Positions 1-9,105 of a stretch of 64,000 bases of DNA are shown piece by piece. The stretch spans positions 682,001 through 746,000 of the forward strand of contig JBLXBZ010000002.1 in assembly GCA_048265185.1 (NCBI GenBank), in the 5' to 3' direction. Numbering within the stretch: the stretch's first letter is position 1; every line of letters begins with the position of its first letter. The translations under genes and the position numbers were made by a program. The notes under the pieces were generated by a model. The model worked only from the letters and a program-made list of their open reading frames with translations. It was not told the DNA's origin and searched no databases. This DNA is from JBLXBZ01 sp048265185. GTDB taxonomy: Bacteria; Pseudomonadota; Alphaproteobacteria; Rhizobiales; Stappiaceae.

Positions 1-1
1 A

Positions 2-304
2 TGGGGTGATTACTATGAAACCGAAGGCAAAAGCGGGGAAAAACCTGACTGGAAACCGGCGGTGCAGCTTCTTGAGCTCTATAAAAGCTGGTTGTCATCG
101 TCTTCTAAAGAAGAGCGGACAAAAATTTGGGGAGAGATGCTTCAAATACATGCCGATGAGACCATTCACATCGGATTGGTGAACCAGATCCGCCAGCCGA
201 TTGTGGTCAAGGGCCTCGGAAATGTGCCGATCGAGGGCATTTACGGTTGGGATCCGGGCGCTCAATTCGGTATTCATCGTATGGATGAATTCTTTTTCAA
301 GTGA
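2..304 (+). CDS. ABC importer substrate-binding protein, C-terminal part (5' end outside window)
   Basis: The reading frame is open from the first bases and ends at a TGA at 302-304, so only about 100 C-terminal residues are visible. The surviving segment reads like the end of a family 5 (DppA/OppA-type) solute-binding protein and is followed directly by two permeases of that transporter class. I therefore call it the periplasmic binding protein of that importer. The two permeases most resemble those of rhizobial oligosaccharide (alpha-galactoside, Agp-like) systems, so the ligand may be a sugar oligomer rather than a peptide. This is inference from context, since the ligand-binding domain is not in the window. 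Confidence 0.7.
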   Translation, partial: WGDYYETEGKSGEKPDWKPAVQLLELYKSWLSSSSKEERTKIWGEMLQIHADETIHIGLVNQIRQPIVVKGLGNVPIEGIYGWDPGAQFGIHRMDEFFFK

Positions 305-381
305 GTGCGGCGTGGATGTTTTCCATTTGTGACGTCAGAGCGAAATCTTGTGTCGAAATTGTAATTTGAAGGACGTAGGTG

Positions 382-1407
382 ATGCTTTACTACATTGTGC
401 GGCGGGTTTTGGCGATGATCCCGACGTTCTTTGTGATCAGTCTGCTGACGTTCTTCATCATTGAACTTCCATCAGGCGATTATATCTCGAACCAGATTGC
501 GATGCTCAAGTCGTCAGGGGAAAGCTCCTCCATCGCCAAGCTGGAATATATGCGCACGGAGTTCGCTCTTGATCGGCCGTTCTTTGAACGTTACCTGATC
601 TGGATGGGGCTATGGCCGGGAGTGCATGGCTTCGACGGGCTTTTGCAAGGAAACTGGGGCTGGTCGTTTGAATTTGAACGCCCTGTGGCTGAAGTGGTCG
701 GTCCAACGCTTCCCATGACCATCTTGCTGAATATGGCCACGATCCTGTTCGTTTACGTAGTGTCTTTCCCCATCGGAATTTATTCCGCGACGAGGCAATA
801 CTCTTGGGGCGACTATGGGTTCACCTTCCTTGGTTATCTTGGATTGGCGGTTCCCAATTTTCTGCTCGGACTGCTCATGCTGTATTTTTCCAACAAATGG
901 TTTGGTCTGTCCATCGGCGGACTTATGGACCCACAATACATCGGGCAGCCGTGGAGCGTGGACAAGGCTTTGTCGGTTCTGGCGCATTTGATCGTTCCCA
1001 CGGTGGTTATCGGCACGTCCGGGACGGCGGCGATGATCCGTCGGTTGCGCGCCAATATGCTGGATGAGCTGCATAAGCAATATGTGACCACGGCGCGGGC
1101 CAAGGGGTTGAGCGAGCGGCGCTTGCTCATGAAGTACCCTTTGCGTATGGCTCTTAATCCATTCATCGCCGATATCGGGAACCTTATCCCTTCTCTTGTC
1201 TCCGGGTCGGTGATCGTATCGGTGGTTTTGAACCTGCCCACGGTGGGGCCGGTTCTTTTGGGTGCGTTGCAGTCGCAAGATCAGTTCCTGTCCGGCTTTA
1301 TCTTATTGTTCGTCGCTATTCTCACCCTGTTGGGGATGTTGGTTTCCGACCTGCTGCTTGCGGTGCTTGATCCCAGAATTCGGCTTGGCGGGAGATCTTC
1401 CGTATGA
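382..1407 (+). CDS. ABC importer inner-membrane permease, DppB/OppB type
   Basis: A 341-residue membrane protein with the DppB/OppB layout: a first helix at the extreme N-terminus, a periplasmic segment of about 85 residues, then five more helices. The EAA cytoplasmic loop is visible near residues 230-250 (TTARAKGLSERRLLMKYPLR), which docks the ATPase. I prefer ATG 382, seven to nine bases after AAGGAC at 368-373; an in-frame GTG lies at 379. The stop overlaps the next gene by four bases (ATGA), showing translational coupling. It forms the membrane channel together with the following permease. Cognate ATPase genes are not in the window and presumably lie upstream or elsewhere. Confidence 0.88.
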   Translation: MLYYIVRRVLAMIPTFFVISLLTFFIIELPSGDYISNQIAMLKSSGESSSIAKLEYMRTEFALDRPFFERYLIWMGLWPGVHGFDGLLQGNWGWSFEFERPVAEVVGPTLPMTILLNMATILFVYVVSFPIGIYSATRQYSWGDYGFTFLGYLGLAVPNFLLGLLMLYFSNKWFGLSIGGLMDPQYIGQPWSVDKALSVLAHLIVPTVVIGTSGTAAMIRRLRANMLDELHKQYVTTARAKGLSERRLLMKYPLRMALNPFIADIGNLIPSLVSGSVIVSVVLNLPTVGPVLLGALQSQDQFLSGFILLFVAILTLLGMLVSDLLLAVLDPRIRLGGRSSV

Positions 1408-2600
1408 CTGGCTCAAATAAAGACGGCGGCGCGCCGATTGCTTCGAAAAACGATGAGCAGGAGCATTTCGTCGATTCCCAGCCGTTTAATCCCTTTTCGA
1501 CCGAGGAATTGACGCCGGAGCAGGAGCGATACTACCAAGCGTCCCAATGGCGCATCATGTGGTGGAAGTTCAAACGGCACAAAGTGGCTGTTTGGTCCGG
1601 CGTCATCTTGCTGTTGTTTTACATGTGCGTGCCTTTCGCCGAACAAATCGCGCCTTATCGGGCGAATGAGCGTTCAAATTTACATTTGTACTCGCCGCCG
1701 CAGCCTGTACGAATATTTCATGACGGCGAGCTGGTGCGTCCTTTCGTTTATGGCATGTCCTCGAAAATCGACATGCAAACGGTCAGCTGGGTGTTCACCG
1801 AAGACCGAAGCAAGGTGTATCCCATCCGGTTTTTCTGTAGCGGATCAGAGTATAATTTCTGGGGACTGTTCAAAAGCAGGTTTCATTTGATCTGTCCGTC
1901 GGAAGGAGGAACTTTGTTCCTGCTTGGCACGGACCGACTGGGGCGAGATTTGTTTTCCGGCTTGGTTTATGGCGCGCGCCTGTCGTTGACCGTGGGCTTG
2001 ATCGGAGTAACAATCTCTATTGTTCTTGGGCTGTTTTTCGGCGGACTCGCCGGATTTTTCGGCGGCTTTATTGATAGCGCCATCCAAAGAGTGATTGAAA
2101 TTTTAAGGTCGCTGCCGGAGTTGCCATTATGGATGGCGTTATCCGCGGCTTTGCCAATCACCTGGCCCCCTGTGTGGATCTATTTTGGCATCACCATCAT
2201 TCTGGGGTTGCTTGACTGGCCGGGACTTGCCCGCGCCGTACGCTCCAAGCTTTTGGCGCTGAGGGAAGAGGAATACGCCAAGGCTGCGACCCTGATGGGC
2301 GCCAAGCCGTCAAGGATTATCGGCAAGCATCTTCTTCCCGGGTTCACCAGCCACATAATCGCATCCGCGAGCCTGTCAATTCCGGGGATGATTTTGGGTG
2401 AAACGGCCTTGTCCTATTTGAATCTTGGTTTGCGCCGGCCCGCGGTTTCTTGGGGGGTTCTTTTGAACGAGGCTCAAGATATATCCATAATCGTGGTTTA
2501 TCCTTGGCTTATGGCCCCGGTGGTCCCGATCATCATCGTCGTGCTGGCCTTTAATTTCCTGGGCGATGGTTTGCGCGACGCGGCCGATCCCTATAAATGA
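1404..2600 (+). CDS. ABC importer inner-membrane permease, DppC/OppC type with large periplasmic insert
   Basis: A 398-residue DppC/OppC-type permease, about 100 residues longer than a normal DppC. The extra length is an extended cytoplasmic N-terminus (about 60 residues) and an extracytoplasmic segment of about 80 residues after the first helix, near residues 85-165, before the conserved LGTDRLGRDLFSGLVYGAR stretch. The EAA loop sits near residues 290-310 (AKAATLMGAKPSRIIGKHLL). From memory, this long form is typical of rhizobial permeases from sugar-type Opp systems (Agp-like). The start ATG overlaps the previous stop. It is the partner of the upstream permease. Confidence 0.87.
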   Translation: MTGSNKDGGAPIASKNDEQEHFVDSQPFNPFSTEELTPEQERYYQASQWRIMWWKFKRHKVAVWSGVILLLFYMCVPFAEQIAPYRANERSNLHLYSPPQPVRIFHDGELVRPFVYGMSSKIDMQTVSWVFTEDRSKVYPIRFFCSGSEYNFWGLFKSRFHLICPSEGGTLFLLGTDRLGRDLFSGLVYGARLSLTVGLIGVTISIVLGLFFGGLAGFFGGFIDSAIQRVIEILRSLPELPLWMALSAALPITWPPVWIYFGITIILGLLDWPGLARAVRSKLLALREEEYAKAATLMGAKPSRIIGKHLLPGFTSHIIASASLSIPGMILGETALSYLNLGLRRPAVSWGVLLNEAQDISIIVVYPWLMAPVVPIIIVVLAFNFLGDGLRDAADPYK

Positions 2601-2676
2601 GAACGTTGGATGTGGTTTACTCGGTCCACGACGTTTGATCGAACGTCTCAGCCCGAACATTTTGGAGCGTAAAAAA

Positions 2677-3264
2677 ATGAAGAACGCCAGTACAGCAGAA
2701 GGCTGGGATGAAGAATACCGCAATGGACGCTGGGCGTTTTTGCGCGATTTGCCAGAAAGCGGCCGCTATGGCGTTATCGGCATGTGGCTGTCTTTGACCG
2801 GCGCTATGAGCGACGTTCTGGACATTGGCTGCGGCGAAGGGCTTTTGTATGAGCGCCTACAGCCCATGGGGATCAAGCGCTATGTGGGGGTGGATCTTGC
2901 GCCAGCGGCGCTGGAAATTGCCAATACCGACCCGAAGATAGCGTCTTTGCGCGCTGGCGACATGCATACTTTCACGCCGGAGGAGAATGAAACCTTCTCC
3001 GCTGTGGTTTTCAACGAAGTGCTGCATTTTGCTGACGACCCGGCTGCGGTGGTCTCGCGCTATGTGCCTTTCCTCAAGCCTGACGGCGTTATCGCGGTGT
3101 CGATGTATTCGCCCAAACGGCCTGAATCGGGCGCTAATCGTTTGATCGCCCGCTTGTGGGAAGCGACCGAAGGTGAGGGCTGGGAAGTTCTGGACGATTA
3201 TCGCCTGACGTCGGACAAGAAGAACGTCACATGGCGCCTTCGTCTGATCAAGCCTGTGCGTTGA
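2677..3264 (+). CDS. Class I SAM-dependent methyltransferase, substrate unknown
   Basis: A 195-residue protein with the class I Rossmann fold: motif I DIGCGEG near residues 45-55, the acidic end of strand 2 (VGVDLAP), and a motif II/III region (FNEVLHF). It resembles Methyltransf_11/25-type small-molecule methyltransferases. The frame is open back to 2566, which would overlap the permease gene by 35 bases; I chose ATG 2677, which begins a normal N-terminus for the family and follows GGAGCG at 2664-2669. It lies 76 bases after the permease on the same strand and converges on the glycan operon at 3286. No acceptor can be inferred from the sequence. Confidence 0.78.
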   Translation: MKNASTAEGWDEEYRNGRWAFLRDLPESGRYGVIGMWLSLTGAMSDVLDIGCGEGLLYERLQPMGIKRYVGVDLAPAALEIANTDPKIASLRAGDMHTFTPEENETFSAVVFNEVLHFADDPAAVVSRYVPFLKPDGVIAVSMYSPKRPESGANRLIARLWEATEGEGWEVLDDYRLTSDKKNVTWRLRLIKPVR

Positions 3265-3285
3265 TCTGTTCGGAAACGTTTTAAA

Positions 3286-4062
3286 TTATGGCTTTTCGCG
3301 AATTGGGCTTAGGCTTTTGATTTGCGGAAAGCTCGCTCCCGGATGCGTGCGGGCGATTTCCAAAAAACGATCAAGAAACTCAAAACAGCCTTCGTCATGG
3401 GCGAGGTGGTGAGAGAGAATCCCGATCGGTTCGCAGGGATTTGTTCGCCGCCGGGTCATTTGTAAATCGAAACGTAGCGCCGCGCTGCGCCAGCCGATAA
3501 AACGGCGGTCTTTTTTCCATTTGATAATGTCGATATGAGCTTGTAGCTGGTGACGTTGGGCTGGATGCATCCACGTAAATGTAGAGAGCCATGGCAGGCC
3601 GATTCCCGGCAGGCCTTGCGCTACCTGTGGCGCAATTCTATTCCAAGGCGGAACGAGAATCGGGTGAAATTGATCAGCGAATAGCGCTTCCAGACGGTCG
3701 CGGCCCTTGCGAAGCTGCGTGAGAACTTCTTTTGGGTCGCGGCGCGTGCCGAGCTCCGCCGCCTTGTCCCCCAAATCTTTGCGCTGGAAGTTCTTGTGAC
3801 GCCAGCCGTGTTGCAAAGCTAGGACTTCATCTTTTCCTTTCACATGGCGGGCCAACGCCTCGCTTGCGTCCCGGGGGATGACGGCTAGACCAATTTGCGC
3901 CTTATGGCGTTCGGCGATTTCCAGCATTGTGTCGAGGGGGGCGGTCGGCTCAATTGCGTCGTCGTCACGCCACCAGAAGCGCGCTTGGCGCCCTCTCTGG
4001 GCGAACCAGTCGAGATGGCGGAGCAATCCATCGCGAAAGAATTGGAAATCACTTTGGGTCAT
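3286..4062 (-). CDS. Polysaccharide deacetylase-like protein
   Basis: A 258-residue protein with hallmarks of the carbohydrate esterase 4 (NodB-like) fold in degenerate form: an acidic metal-site motif WWRDDDA near residues 29-35, a histidine motif LQHGWRHKNF near residues 82-92, and a PPWNRIAP loop near residue 138. No signal peptide is visible, so it probably acts in the cytoplasm or on a lipid-linked intermediate. The start overlaps the stop of the upstream glycosyltransferase by four bases, so it is the last gene of the five-gene glycan operon. The likely role is removal of an N- or O-acetyl group from the saccharide built by that operon. The fold is fairly clear; the substrate is unknown. 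Confidence 0.72.
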   Translation of the reverse strand: MTQSDFQFFRDGLLRHLDWFAQRGRQARFWWRDDDAIEPTAPLDTMLEIAERHKAQIGLAVIPRDASEALARHVKGKDEVLALQHGWRHKNFQRKDLGDKAAELGTRRDPKEVLTQLRKGRDRLEALFADQFHPILVPPWNRIAPQVAQGLPGIGLPWLSTFTWMHPAQRHQLQAHIDIIKWKKDRRFIGWRSAALRFDLQMTRRRTNPCEPIGILSHHLAHDEGCFEFLDRFLEIARTHPGASFPQIKSLSPIREKP

Positions 4063-5213
4063 GATGCGCGCTCTTGCAGGTCTTGCAGTAAAATCTCGGC
4101 GCTGGCGTCTGCGCCGCCGAAGCGGACTTTCAGCTCCTGGGGCGGAACCTTGAGGGTTTCGTCGACGGCGTGGGCCAGCGTTTTCGGGGTAAGGTCGCTC
4201 TCGCGCACGGCGACGACGCGGCCACGTTTTACGAGAGCGTCGGCGCGTTGTTGCTGCTCCGTCTCGCGAACTTGAGAAAAGGGCGCGAGAACGGATGGAA
4301 CGCCGGCGTTAAGGATGTCCAGCACGGTGTTGTAGCCTGCCTGGCTTATTGAAAGCCGCGCGCGTTTTAGAAGATCAGGAAAATCGCTGCGCGCTCGTTC
4401 GACGATCATGGTTCCTTGAGCTTGAGATTGTAAGTCGAGAAATTGATCTTGCGTCATGTCATGCCCCACCAGCAAGCGCCAGACAAGTTCGCTTGCGTTG
4501 CGTGTTAGCGAGGGACAATGCAGCGCCGCCTCAAGTAGCGATTGACCTACGGCGCCGCCGCCGCAAGAAACAATCACTTCGCCAACGCCTTCAACTCCTT
4601 TTGCGTTGGGGCGTTCGGATGCGCCGACGAAGCCGGTGTAGCGCACCAGATCAGACACTCTGTCGGCGAAGGGAAAGCTGTCTTCCAGCCGTATGAGGTC
4701 CGGGTCGGAATGCACAAGAATGCGATCATAGTGGGCGCGGGCATGATCCGCCATCCATTCTTCTTTCCATAGCTGTTGCTTGCGCACCAATATGTCACGA
4801 ATTGAGGTGGCGATCAGGGGCGCCGCGCCGCGCGCTCTGGCCGTTTGCAGAAGCGGCTCTAGCTCGAATACGAATTGCCGGCGACCAAAGGGATAGGTTT
4901 CGCTCAGCAGCAGATCGAACTCTTGAGAGGCGAAAGCTTCAAGCGTGGCTTTTAGGCGCTGCTCTCGCCAATTTTCATCAATTTCCACGCCTTCCGGGGT
5001 GATCAGAGCGTCAAAATGCGCGTCTTTGGCGCGTACCGGCGGCAATTGCACGATTTTCAAAGCGCTGACGTCAAGGGTGGGCGGAATCAAGTTGCCGCTG
5101 GCGAGGGTCACTTTGACGCCTCGCCGGGCGAGCGCTTGACCAATGGCGGCGGCGCGAACCACGTGACCGGTCCCCAGAAGGTGCTGAACATGAATGAATG
5201 CGCTGAAACTCAT
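4059..5213 (-). CDS. Glycosyltransferase, MurG/GT28-like (GT-B fold)
   Basis: A 384-residue protein that opens with a nucleotide-sugar transferase N-terminus of MurG/GT28 type (HVQHLLGTGHVVRAAAIGQA, residues 8-27). A glycine-rich donor loop VSCGGGAVG lies near residue 215, and the C-terminal ISQAGYNTVLDILNAGVPSV stretch near residues 290-310 corresponds to the GT28 donor-binding region. It probably uses a nucleotide-activated sugar at the cytoplasmic membrane face. Eight bases separate it from the preceding gene, and its stop overlaps the deacetylase start. The later half of the operon thus encodes sugar transfer followed by deacetylation. Donor and acceptor are unknown. Confidence 0.78.
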   Translation of the reverse strand: MSFSAFIHVQHLLGTGHVVRAAAIGQALARRGVKVTLASGNLIPPTLDVSALKIVQLPPVRAKDAHFDALITPEGVEIDENWREQRLKATLEAFASQEFDLLLSETYPFGRRQFVFELEPLLQTARARGAAPLIATSIRDILVRKQQLWKEEWMADHARAHYDRILVHSDPDLIRLEDSFPFADRVSDLVRYTGFVGASERPNAKGVEGVGEVIVSCGGGAVGQSLLEAALHCPSLTRNASELVWRLLVGHDMTQDQFLDLQSQAQGTMIVERARSDFPDLLKRARLSISQAGYNTVLDILNAGVPSVLAPFSQVRETEQQQRADALVKRGRVVAVRESDLTPKTLAHAVDETLKVPPQELKVRFGGADASAEILLQDLQERAS

Positions 5214-5221
5214 GGGAACGG

Positions 5222-6388
5222 TTAATCCAGTGAAGGCGGGGAAAGGGGAGAAAAAGAGGGAAAGCGGTCGGCGCGCGCGAGGGGGGAGAGATCATGCTGT
5301 TTGACCGCAATCGCTAGAAGTTCGTCCAGCCGGCGTCCGCCAGAGGAGATATCGTGGCGGGAGGCGATGAGCTTGCGCGCCGCCGCGCCCATTCGCGCCG
5401 TCAGTTCGGGAGCGTTCAAGAGCTTACGCAAATTCCGGGCGAAGGCGTCCGCGTCGCCTTCCGGGGACAATAGTCCGGTTTCTCCGTGACGAACGATATC
5501 GGGCACGCCGAATGCGTCTCCGCCGACGATGGCGCAGCCCGCCGCTTGCGCTTCGAGAAATACAAAGCCGAACGCTTCGCGAATAGCGGGCCAGACCAAA
5601 ATGTCATGGGCGGCGTAGAGAGCGGGCATTTCTTCTGGGGGCACGGCGCCGACGAAGGCGGTTCGCTGAGGCGGGAAGAGGGCGAGTATTTCTTCGCGAG
5701 CCGGTCCGTCGCCCGCGATCGTGAGGCTCCATGGCGGGTCTTCCACTTGCGACAACGCCTGCGCCAAAACTTCATAAGAGCGGCTCTTGTCGCCGGGACG
5801 CATCATTGCGGCGGTGAGAAGGCGCATTGGAGCGCCTGCGGGGGGCGCGCCGCGCTGGGACGAAAGATAGGAGGCGGCGCCGAGGAAGGGCGGTAAAAGT
5901 TGCAAACGCTCGCCGCCGACAACGTCGCGCAGACATTGCGCGTCCGCTTCGTGCATGGCGGCGACGCAGTCGGCGCGGGCGAGGGCCTGATCCGCGGCGC
6001 TAAAGCCGACTTCCCACGGTCCGTTCTGGCGTTTGGGCGCGCGGCTCGCCTCGACGACCATGTAAGGAACGGCGAATTCATCGGCCAGCGCCGGGCCGAT
6101 CCAGTCCGGCGCCTTGTGGTAAAGGTGGTAGGTCAGAAACAGCTCCGGCGCCCAATCGATTGCGCGCCAGTGTTCAGCTACGGCGGCTGCCTCTTTTAAG
6201 GCTTCGCGTTTGATTTGCTGTTGCAGCTTAGGGGTGGCTTGCGCTCGCCACGAACGAAAGCGCGTTGCGATGCGGACTTCATGTCCGTGACTTTCCAGCG
6301 CCTTGACGATCAAGCGTCCCATGGTCCTGTCCCCTGAGGGGGTCGGATCATCCAGCGGTTTCATCGGGGCGGTGAAAGCAATGCGCAT
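5222..6388 (-). CDS. Glycosyltransferase family 4 (GT-B fold)
   Basis: A 388-residue retaining glycosyltransferase of GT4 type. The N-terminal acceptor domain starts MRIAFTAPMKPLDDPTPSGD. The C-terminal donor domain carries LTIAGDGPAREEI near residue 220 and the EX7E-like segment EAFGFVFLEAQAAGCAIVGG near residues 265-285. Six bases separate it from the upstream glycosyltransferase stop at 6395, consistent with translational coupling. It presumably adds one sugar to the glycan made by this operon. The exact linkage cannot be read from sequence. Confidence 0.82.
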   Translation of the reverse strand: MRIAFTAPMKPLDDPTPSGDRTMGRLIVKALESHGHEVRIATRFRSWRAQATPKLQQQIKREALKEAAAVAEHWRAIDWAPELFLTYHLYHKAPDWIGPALADEFAVPYMVVEASRAPKRQNGPWEVGFSAADQALARADCVAAMHEADAQCLRDVVGGERLQLLPPFLGAASYLSSQRGAPPAGAPMRLLTAAMMRPGDKSRSYEVLAQALSQVEDPPWSLTIAGDGPAREEILALFPPQRTAFVGAVPPEEMPALYAAHDILVWPAIREAFGFVFLEAQAAGCAIVGGDAFGVPDIVRHGETGLLSPEGDADAFARNLRKLLNAPELTARMGAAARKLIASRHDISSGGRRLDELLAIAVKQHDLSPLARADRFPSFSPLSPPSLD

Positions 6389-6394
6389 CGCAGT

Positions 6395-7621
6395 CTATTT
6401 CATCAGATCATGAAAGCGTTTGGCAAGACGATCAAGGCCGGGATCCGTGGAAAACGCGCTGCGTACATAGCGCGAGGCGGCGAGGCCGAGTTGGCGGCGT
6501 TTGTTTGGCGCGCCGATGAGTTCTTCCAGAGCGTCGGCCAGTTGAGCCGCGTTTCCAGGCTCCACCAGTCGCCCGGTTTCTCCGTCCGTGATCAACTCGG
6601 GAATGGCGGAGACGGCGGTGGAGAGGCAACAAAGCCCCAAAGCCTGCGCCTCCATGAGAACGTTCGGCAAGCCGTCGCGGTCGCCTGACTTGGCGATTTT
6701 GGAGGGAAGGACGAAAAGATCCGCTCTGCGGGCCGCTTCGATGACGGCTTCACGGGGCTGCGCGCCGCGCCATTTGATGCGATCTGAAAGCCCCAGACGC
6801 TGCGCCTGGGCTTGTAATGCGTCGGTCAATTCGCCGCCGCCAATGTGCTCAAAACGCCATTGCAAGTCTTTTGGTAACCGCGCCAGCGCAGTCAATAGGT
6901 CGTCATAGCCTTTCTTTTCTACCAGTCGCCCGACGGATAGAAGCCGCGCGGGAGAGCGTCTTCCGTCATTGTCAGACGTCGCATCGCCTTCGGGCGAGGG
7001 AAATGGCGAAAAGTCAAGGCCGTGATAAAGAAGCTCAAGCTTTTCGGGGGTCTTGGCTAGAGAACGCAGGTAGTCGACATTCACTTTCGTGCAGGTCACT
7101 CCCCAGTCTGCGTCGTCCAGTTTAGTGCGTAGCTCCCATTCCGGCGAGGTCCATATATCCTTGGCGTGGGCGGAAAAGGACCATTTGCGCCCGGAAAGAT
7201 GCGCGGCGTAACGGGCCACCGAGCAAGGGGTGTGCAAATAATGGGTGTGAATCCAGCTCACGTCTTCGGGCAGTTCATGGGCGAAAACGCACGCTTGCCC
7301 CCAGCGGCGGTGGCGTCCGGCGTTGTTTTCAAATTGAAGGTCAGCGTCGAATAGAGCTTTGGCGGCCGCATAGGTTGGTTGCTTTTGCGCCCATTTGCGC
7401 GCGCGCGCCACGCGTTTGGGGTCGTCTTTCAAATACTCTGGAAGATAAAGAACGTCAGCCGTGATTTGGCGGTGAAGGTCATGAATAAAGGGGTCATATG
7501 GCTTGCGAAGCGCAACGATCAGCTGAGAAACGCCGCGGCGCTCCAGCCCGAGGATTTCCTGAGCTATGAACGTTTCTGACAGGCGTGGATAGCCTTTCAC
7601 GACGACTGCGATACGGGACAT
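6395..7621 (-). CDS. Glycosyltransferase family 4, exopolysaccharide type
   Basis: A 408-residue GT4 enzyme resembling colanic-acid/exopolysaccharide transferases (WcaL/AmsK-like). Visible features are a KGYPRLSETFIAQEILGLE N-terminus, a donor-domain start LLSVGRLVEKKGYDDLLTAL near residue 230, and the EX7E-like segment DGLPNVLMEAQALGLCCLST near residues 313-332. The ATG at 7621 is preceded by GGAAG nine bases upstream. It is the second gene of the minus-strand glycan operon, 37 bases after the first. The similarity to colanic-type enzymes suggests an exported or surface polysaccharide rather than a storage polymer. Confidence 0.83.
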   Translation of the reverse strand: MSRIAVVVKGYPRLSETFIAQEILGLERRGVSQLIVALRKPYDPFIHDLHRQITADVLYLPEYLKDDPKRVARARKWAQKQPTYAAAKALFDADLQFENNAGRHRRWGQACVFAHELPEDVSWIHTHYLHTPCSVARYAAHLSGRKWSFSAHAKDIWTSPEWELRTKLDDADWGVTCTKVNVDYLRSLAKTPEKLELLYHGLDFSPFPSPEGDATSDNDGRRSPARLLSVGRLVEKKGYDDLLTALARLPKDLQWRFEHIGGGELTDALQAQAQRLGLSDRIKWRGAQPREAVIEAARRADLFVLPSKIAKSGDRDGLPNVLMEAQALGLCCLSTAVSAIPELITDGETGRLVEPGNAAQLADALEELIGAPNKRRQLGLAASRYVRSAFSTDPGLDRLAKRFHDLMK

Positions 7622-7658
7622 GGGATTGCTTCCGAAAAGAGCTGAGGCGGACGTGAAT

Positions 7659-8882
7659 TTACTCGCCCGCGAGAGGCAAGGAGGGGGAGTTGAGTTCAGA
7701 TTTTTCTCGTAAAATCTGGCCCACGCAATTGTCGATTACTTCCAGTCCGCCGAGAAGGTTTTCCACGTTCGCGGCGGAGGGGCGTTGAACGCGCGGCAAA
7801 TTCACCAGAGCTTCGAGCATCAGCTCTACGTTCGGATATTGGTCTATTGGTAGGACTTTAAGCAATCCAATGGATTCAGCGCGTGTCGCGCGAATTGACT
7901 GCTCCCTACGAGGAATGACGCGCGGCACCATCAAGGTTGGTTTGTCGAATGAAAGAATTTCACAGAAAGTATTGTATCCCCCCATGCCGACGATCGCCAG
8001 CGCATTGGCCATGTAAGGTTCGATTTGCGGCGTGAAGCGGATAATATGAACGTCACGCAATTGATCGGCGCGAGCTTGAAAGTCAGATACGGCCGAAGCC
8101 GGCATGAACGGGCCTAAAATGATCAACGCGGGAAAAAGAGGCTGGGTATAAGCCTCATAGGCGCGCATGACCCAATCGACCATCTCCACGCCGTCTCCGC
8201 CTCCGCCGGGCGTGACGAGAATGTAAGGTTCGTCATCAAAAGGAAGGGGCTCGGGAGCCGGCATATCCGGCGATACGTCGCGGCGCAGATATCCGGTGTA
8301 CATGGCTTTTTCTTCTACATGCGCTGAGCATCCCATGCCCTCCAGCGGATTGTGGAGATCCGGCGGGCCATAAATCCAGATGTCGTCGTAAAGGTTTTCC
8401 AAAGCTGGATCTACATTCTTTCGGGTCCATTCTTCGCGCAAAATTTGCGGGTCATCCATGACGTCGCGTAAGCCCAGAACAAGACGGGTGTGCCCGTTCT
8501 CCTTGAGCATTTCCAGTGTTTTGACCACTTCTCCGCGCAGGCCGAGAGGTTCTTTGTCGACGATGAAAATGTCTGGATCGAATATTTTCGCCGTGTGCTC
8601 AATGATAGATGAGCGGATCGCGAGCGTCTGCTCAATGTCCAAAGATAAAGACAAAGGCGTATATTCGCCGTTTCGCAACTTGATCACGCCGGGTATGCGC
8701 ACGAAATCAACGCGAGTGCGAAATTCGAAACTGCCAATAATAGGTGAGCCCGACAGAATCAGGACTGACATGGAGGGAAATTTCCCCACAAGTGAATGCG
8801 CGATGGCGCGGCACCGGCGTAAATGGCCAAGACCAAATGAATCATGGCTGTAGATCAAGACCTTTGGAGATGTAGCAGTCAT
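7659..8882 (-). CDS. Predicted glycosyltransferase of the COG4671 type
   Basis: A 407-residue protein with a GT28-like architecture: N-terminal YSHDSFGLGHLRRCRAIAHS (residues 12-31), a central LVTPGGGGDG donor loop near residue 218, and a C-terminal MGGYNTFCEILSFDKPTLMV stretch near residues 300-320. From memory this combination matches the predicted glycosyltransferases of COG4671. The ATG at 8882 follows AAGG. It is the first gene of the operon and lies head-to-head with the ABC exporter, separated by 223 bases of shared regulatory DNA. The pairing suggests that glycan synthesis and the exporter are co-regulated. Substrates are unknown. Confidence 0.75.
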   Translation of the reverse strand: MTATSPKVLIYSHDSFGLGHLRRCRAIAHSLVGKFPSMSVLILSGSPIIGSFEFRTRVDFVRIPGVIKLRNGEYTPLSLSLDIEQTLAIRSSIIEHTAKIFDPDIFIVDKEPLGLRGEVVKTLEMLKENGHTRLVLGLRDVMDDPQILREEWTRKNVDPALENLYDDIWIYGPPDLHNPLEGMGCSAHVEEKAMYTGYLRRDVSPDMPAPEPLPFDDEPYILVTPGGGGDGVEMVDWVMRAYEAYTQPLFPALIILGPFMPASAVSDFQARADQLRDVHIIRFTPQIEPYMANALAIVGMGGYNTFCEILSFDKPTLMVPRVIPRREQSIRATRAESIGLLKVLPIDQYPNVELMLEALVNLPRVQRPSAANVENLLGGLEVIDNCVGQILREKSELNSPSLPLAGE

Positions 8883-9105
8883 GTCGCCTTGTGTCGTCGA
8901 TTGAAAAGTTTGAGATTATGCACCGCTGAATTTGAGCCAATTCCGTGTATTAAGGATTATCTCTAGCCAGCTGATCCGCTTCATGCAAGGAATCTTGCAT
9001 CTAGCGTTGCGTGGGGTGGATGCTAATATAGCGTTGCGAATGCTCTATGACGCCGGCCAGCTTTGCGTTACTGGTCAGTTTACTGGTGAAAGATCTGGAA
9101 TTTCT
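8883..9105. promoter_or_regulatory. Divergent control region with three repeat pairs
   Basis: This region separates the glycan operon from the exporter cassette. It holds a perfect inverted repeat (ATGCAAG 8983-8989, CTTGCAT 8994-9000), a 10-bp direct repeat TAGCGTTGCG at 9002-9011 and 9029-9038, and an 8-bp direct repeat TTACTGGT at 9068-9075 and 9080-9087. These look like protein-binding or leader elements. Their density argues that the exporter starts at ATG 9106 rather than at the in-frame TTG 8932. No regulator can be named. Confidence 0.4.

Noticed and set aside
610..1278. 222-codon minus-strand frame opposite the first permease
   Set aside because: It lies wholly opposite a clear membrane-protein gene and its translation is Arg/His/Gln-rich with no family resemblance; typical antisense shadow.
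8932..9105. N-terminal extension of the exporter from a TTG codon
   Set aside because: The 58 extra residues do not resemble an exporter N-terminus, the TTG has no ribosome-binding site, and the stretch contains three pairs of DNA repeats. ATG 9106 gives the standard start.
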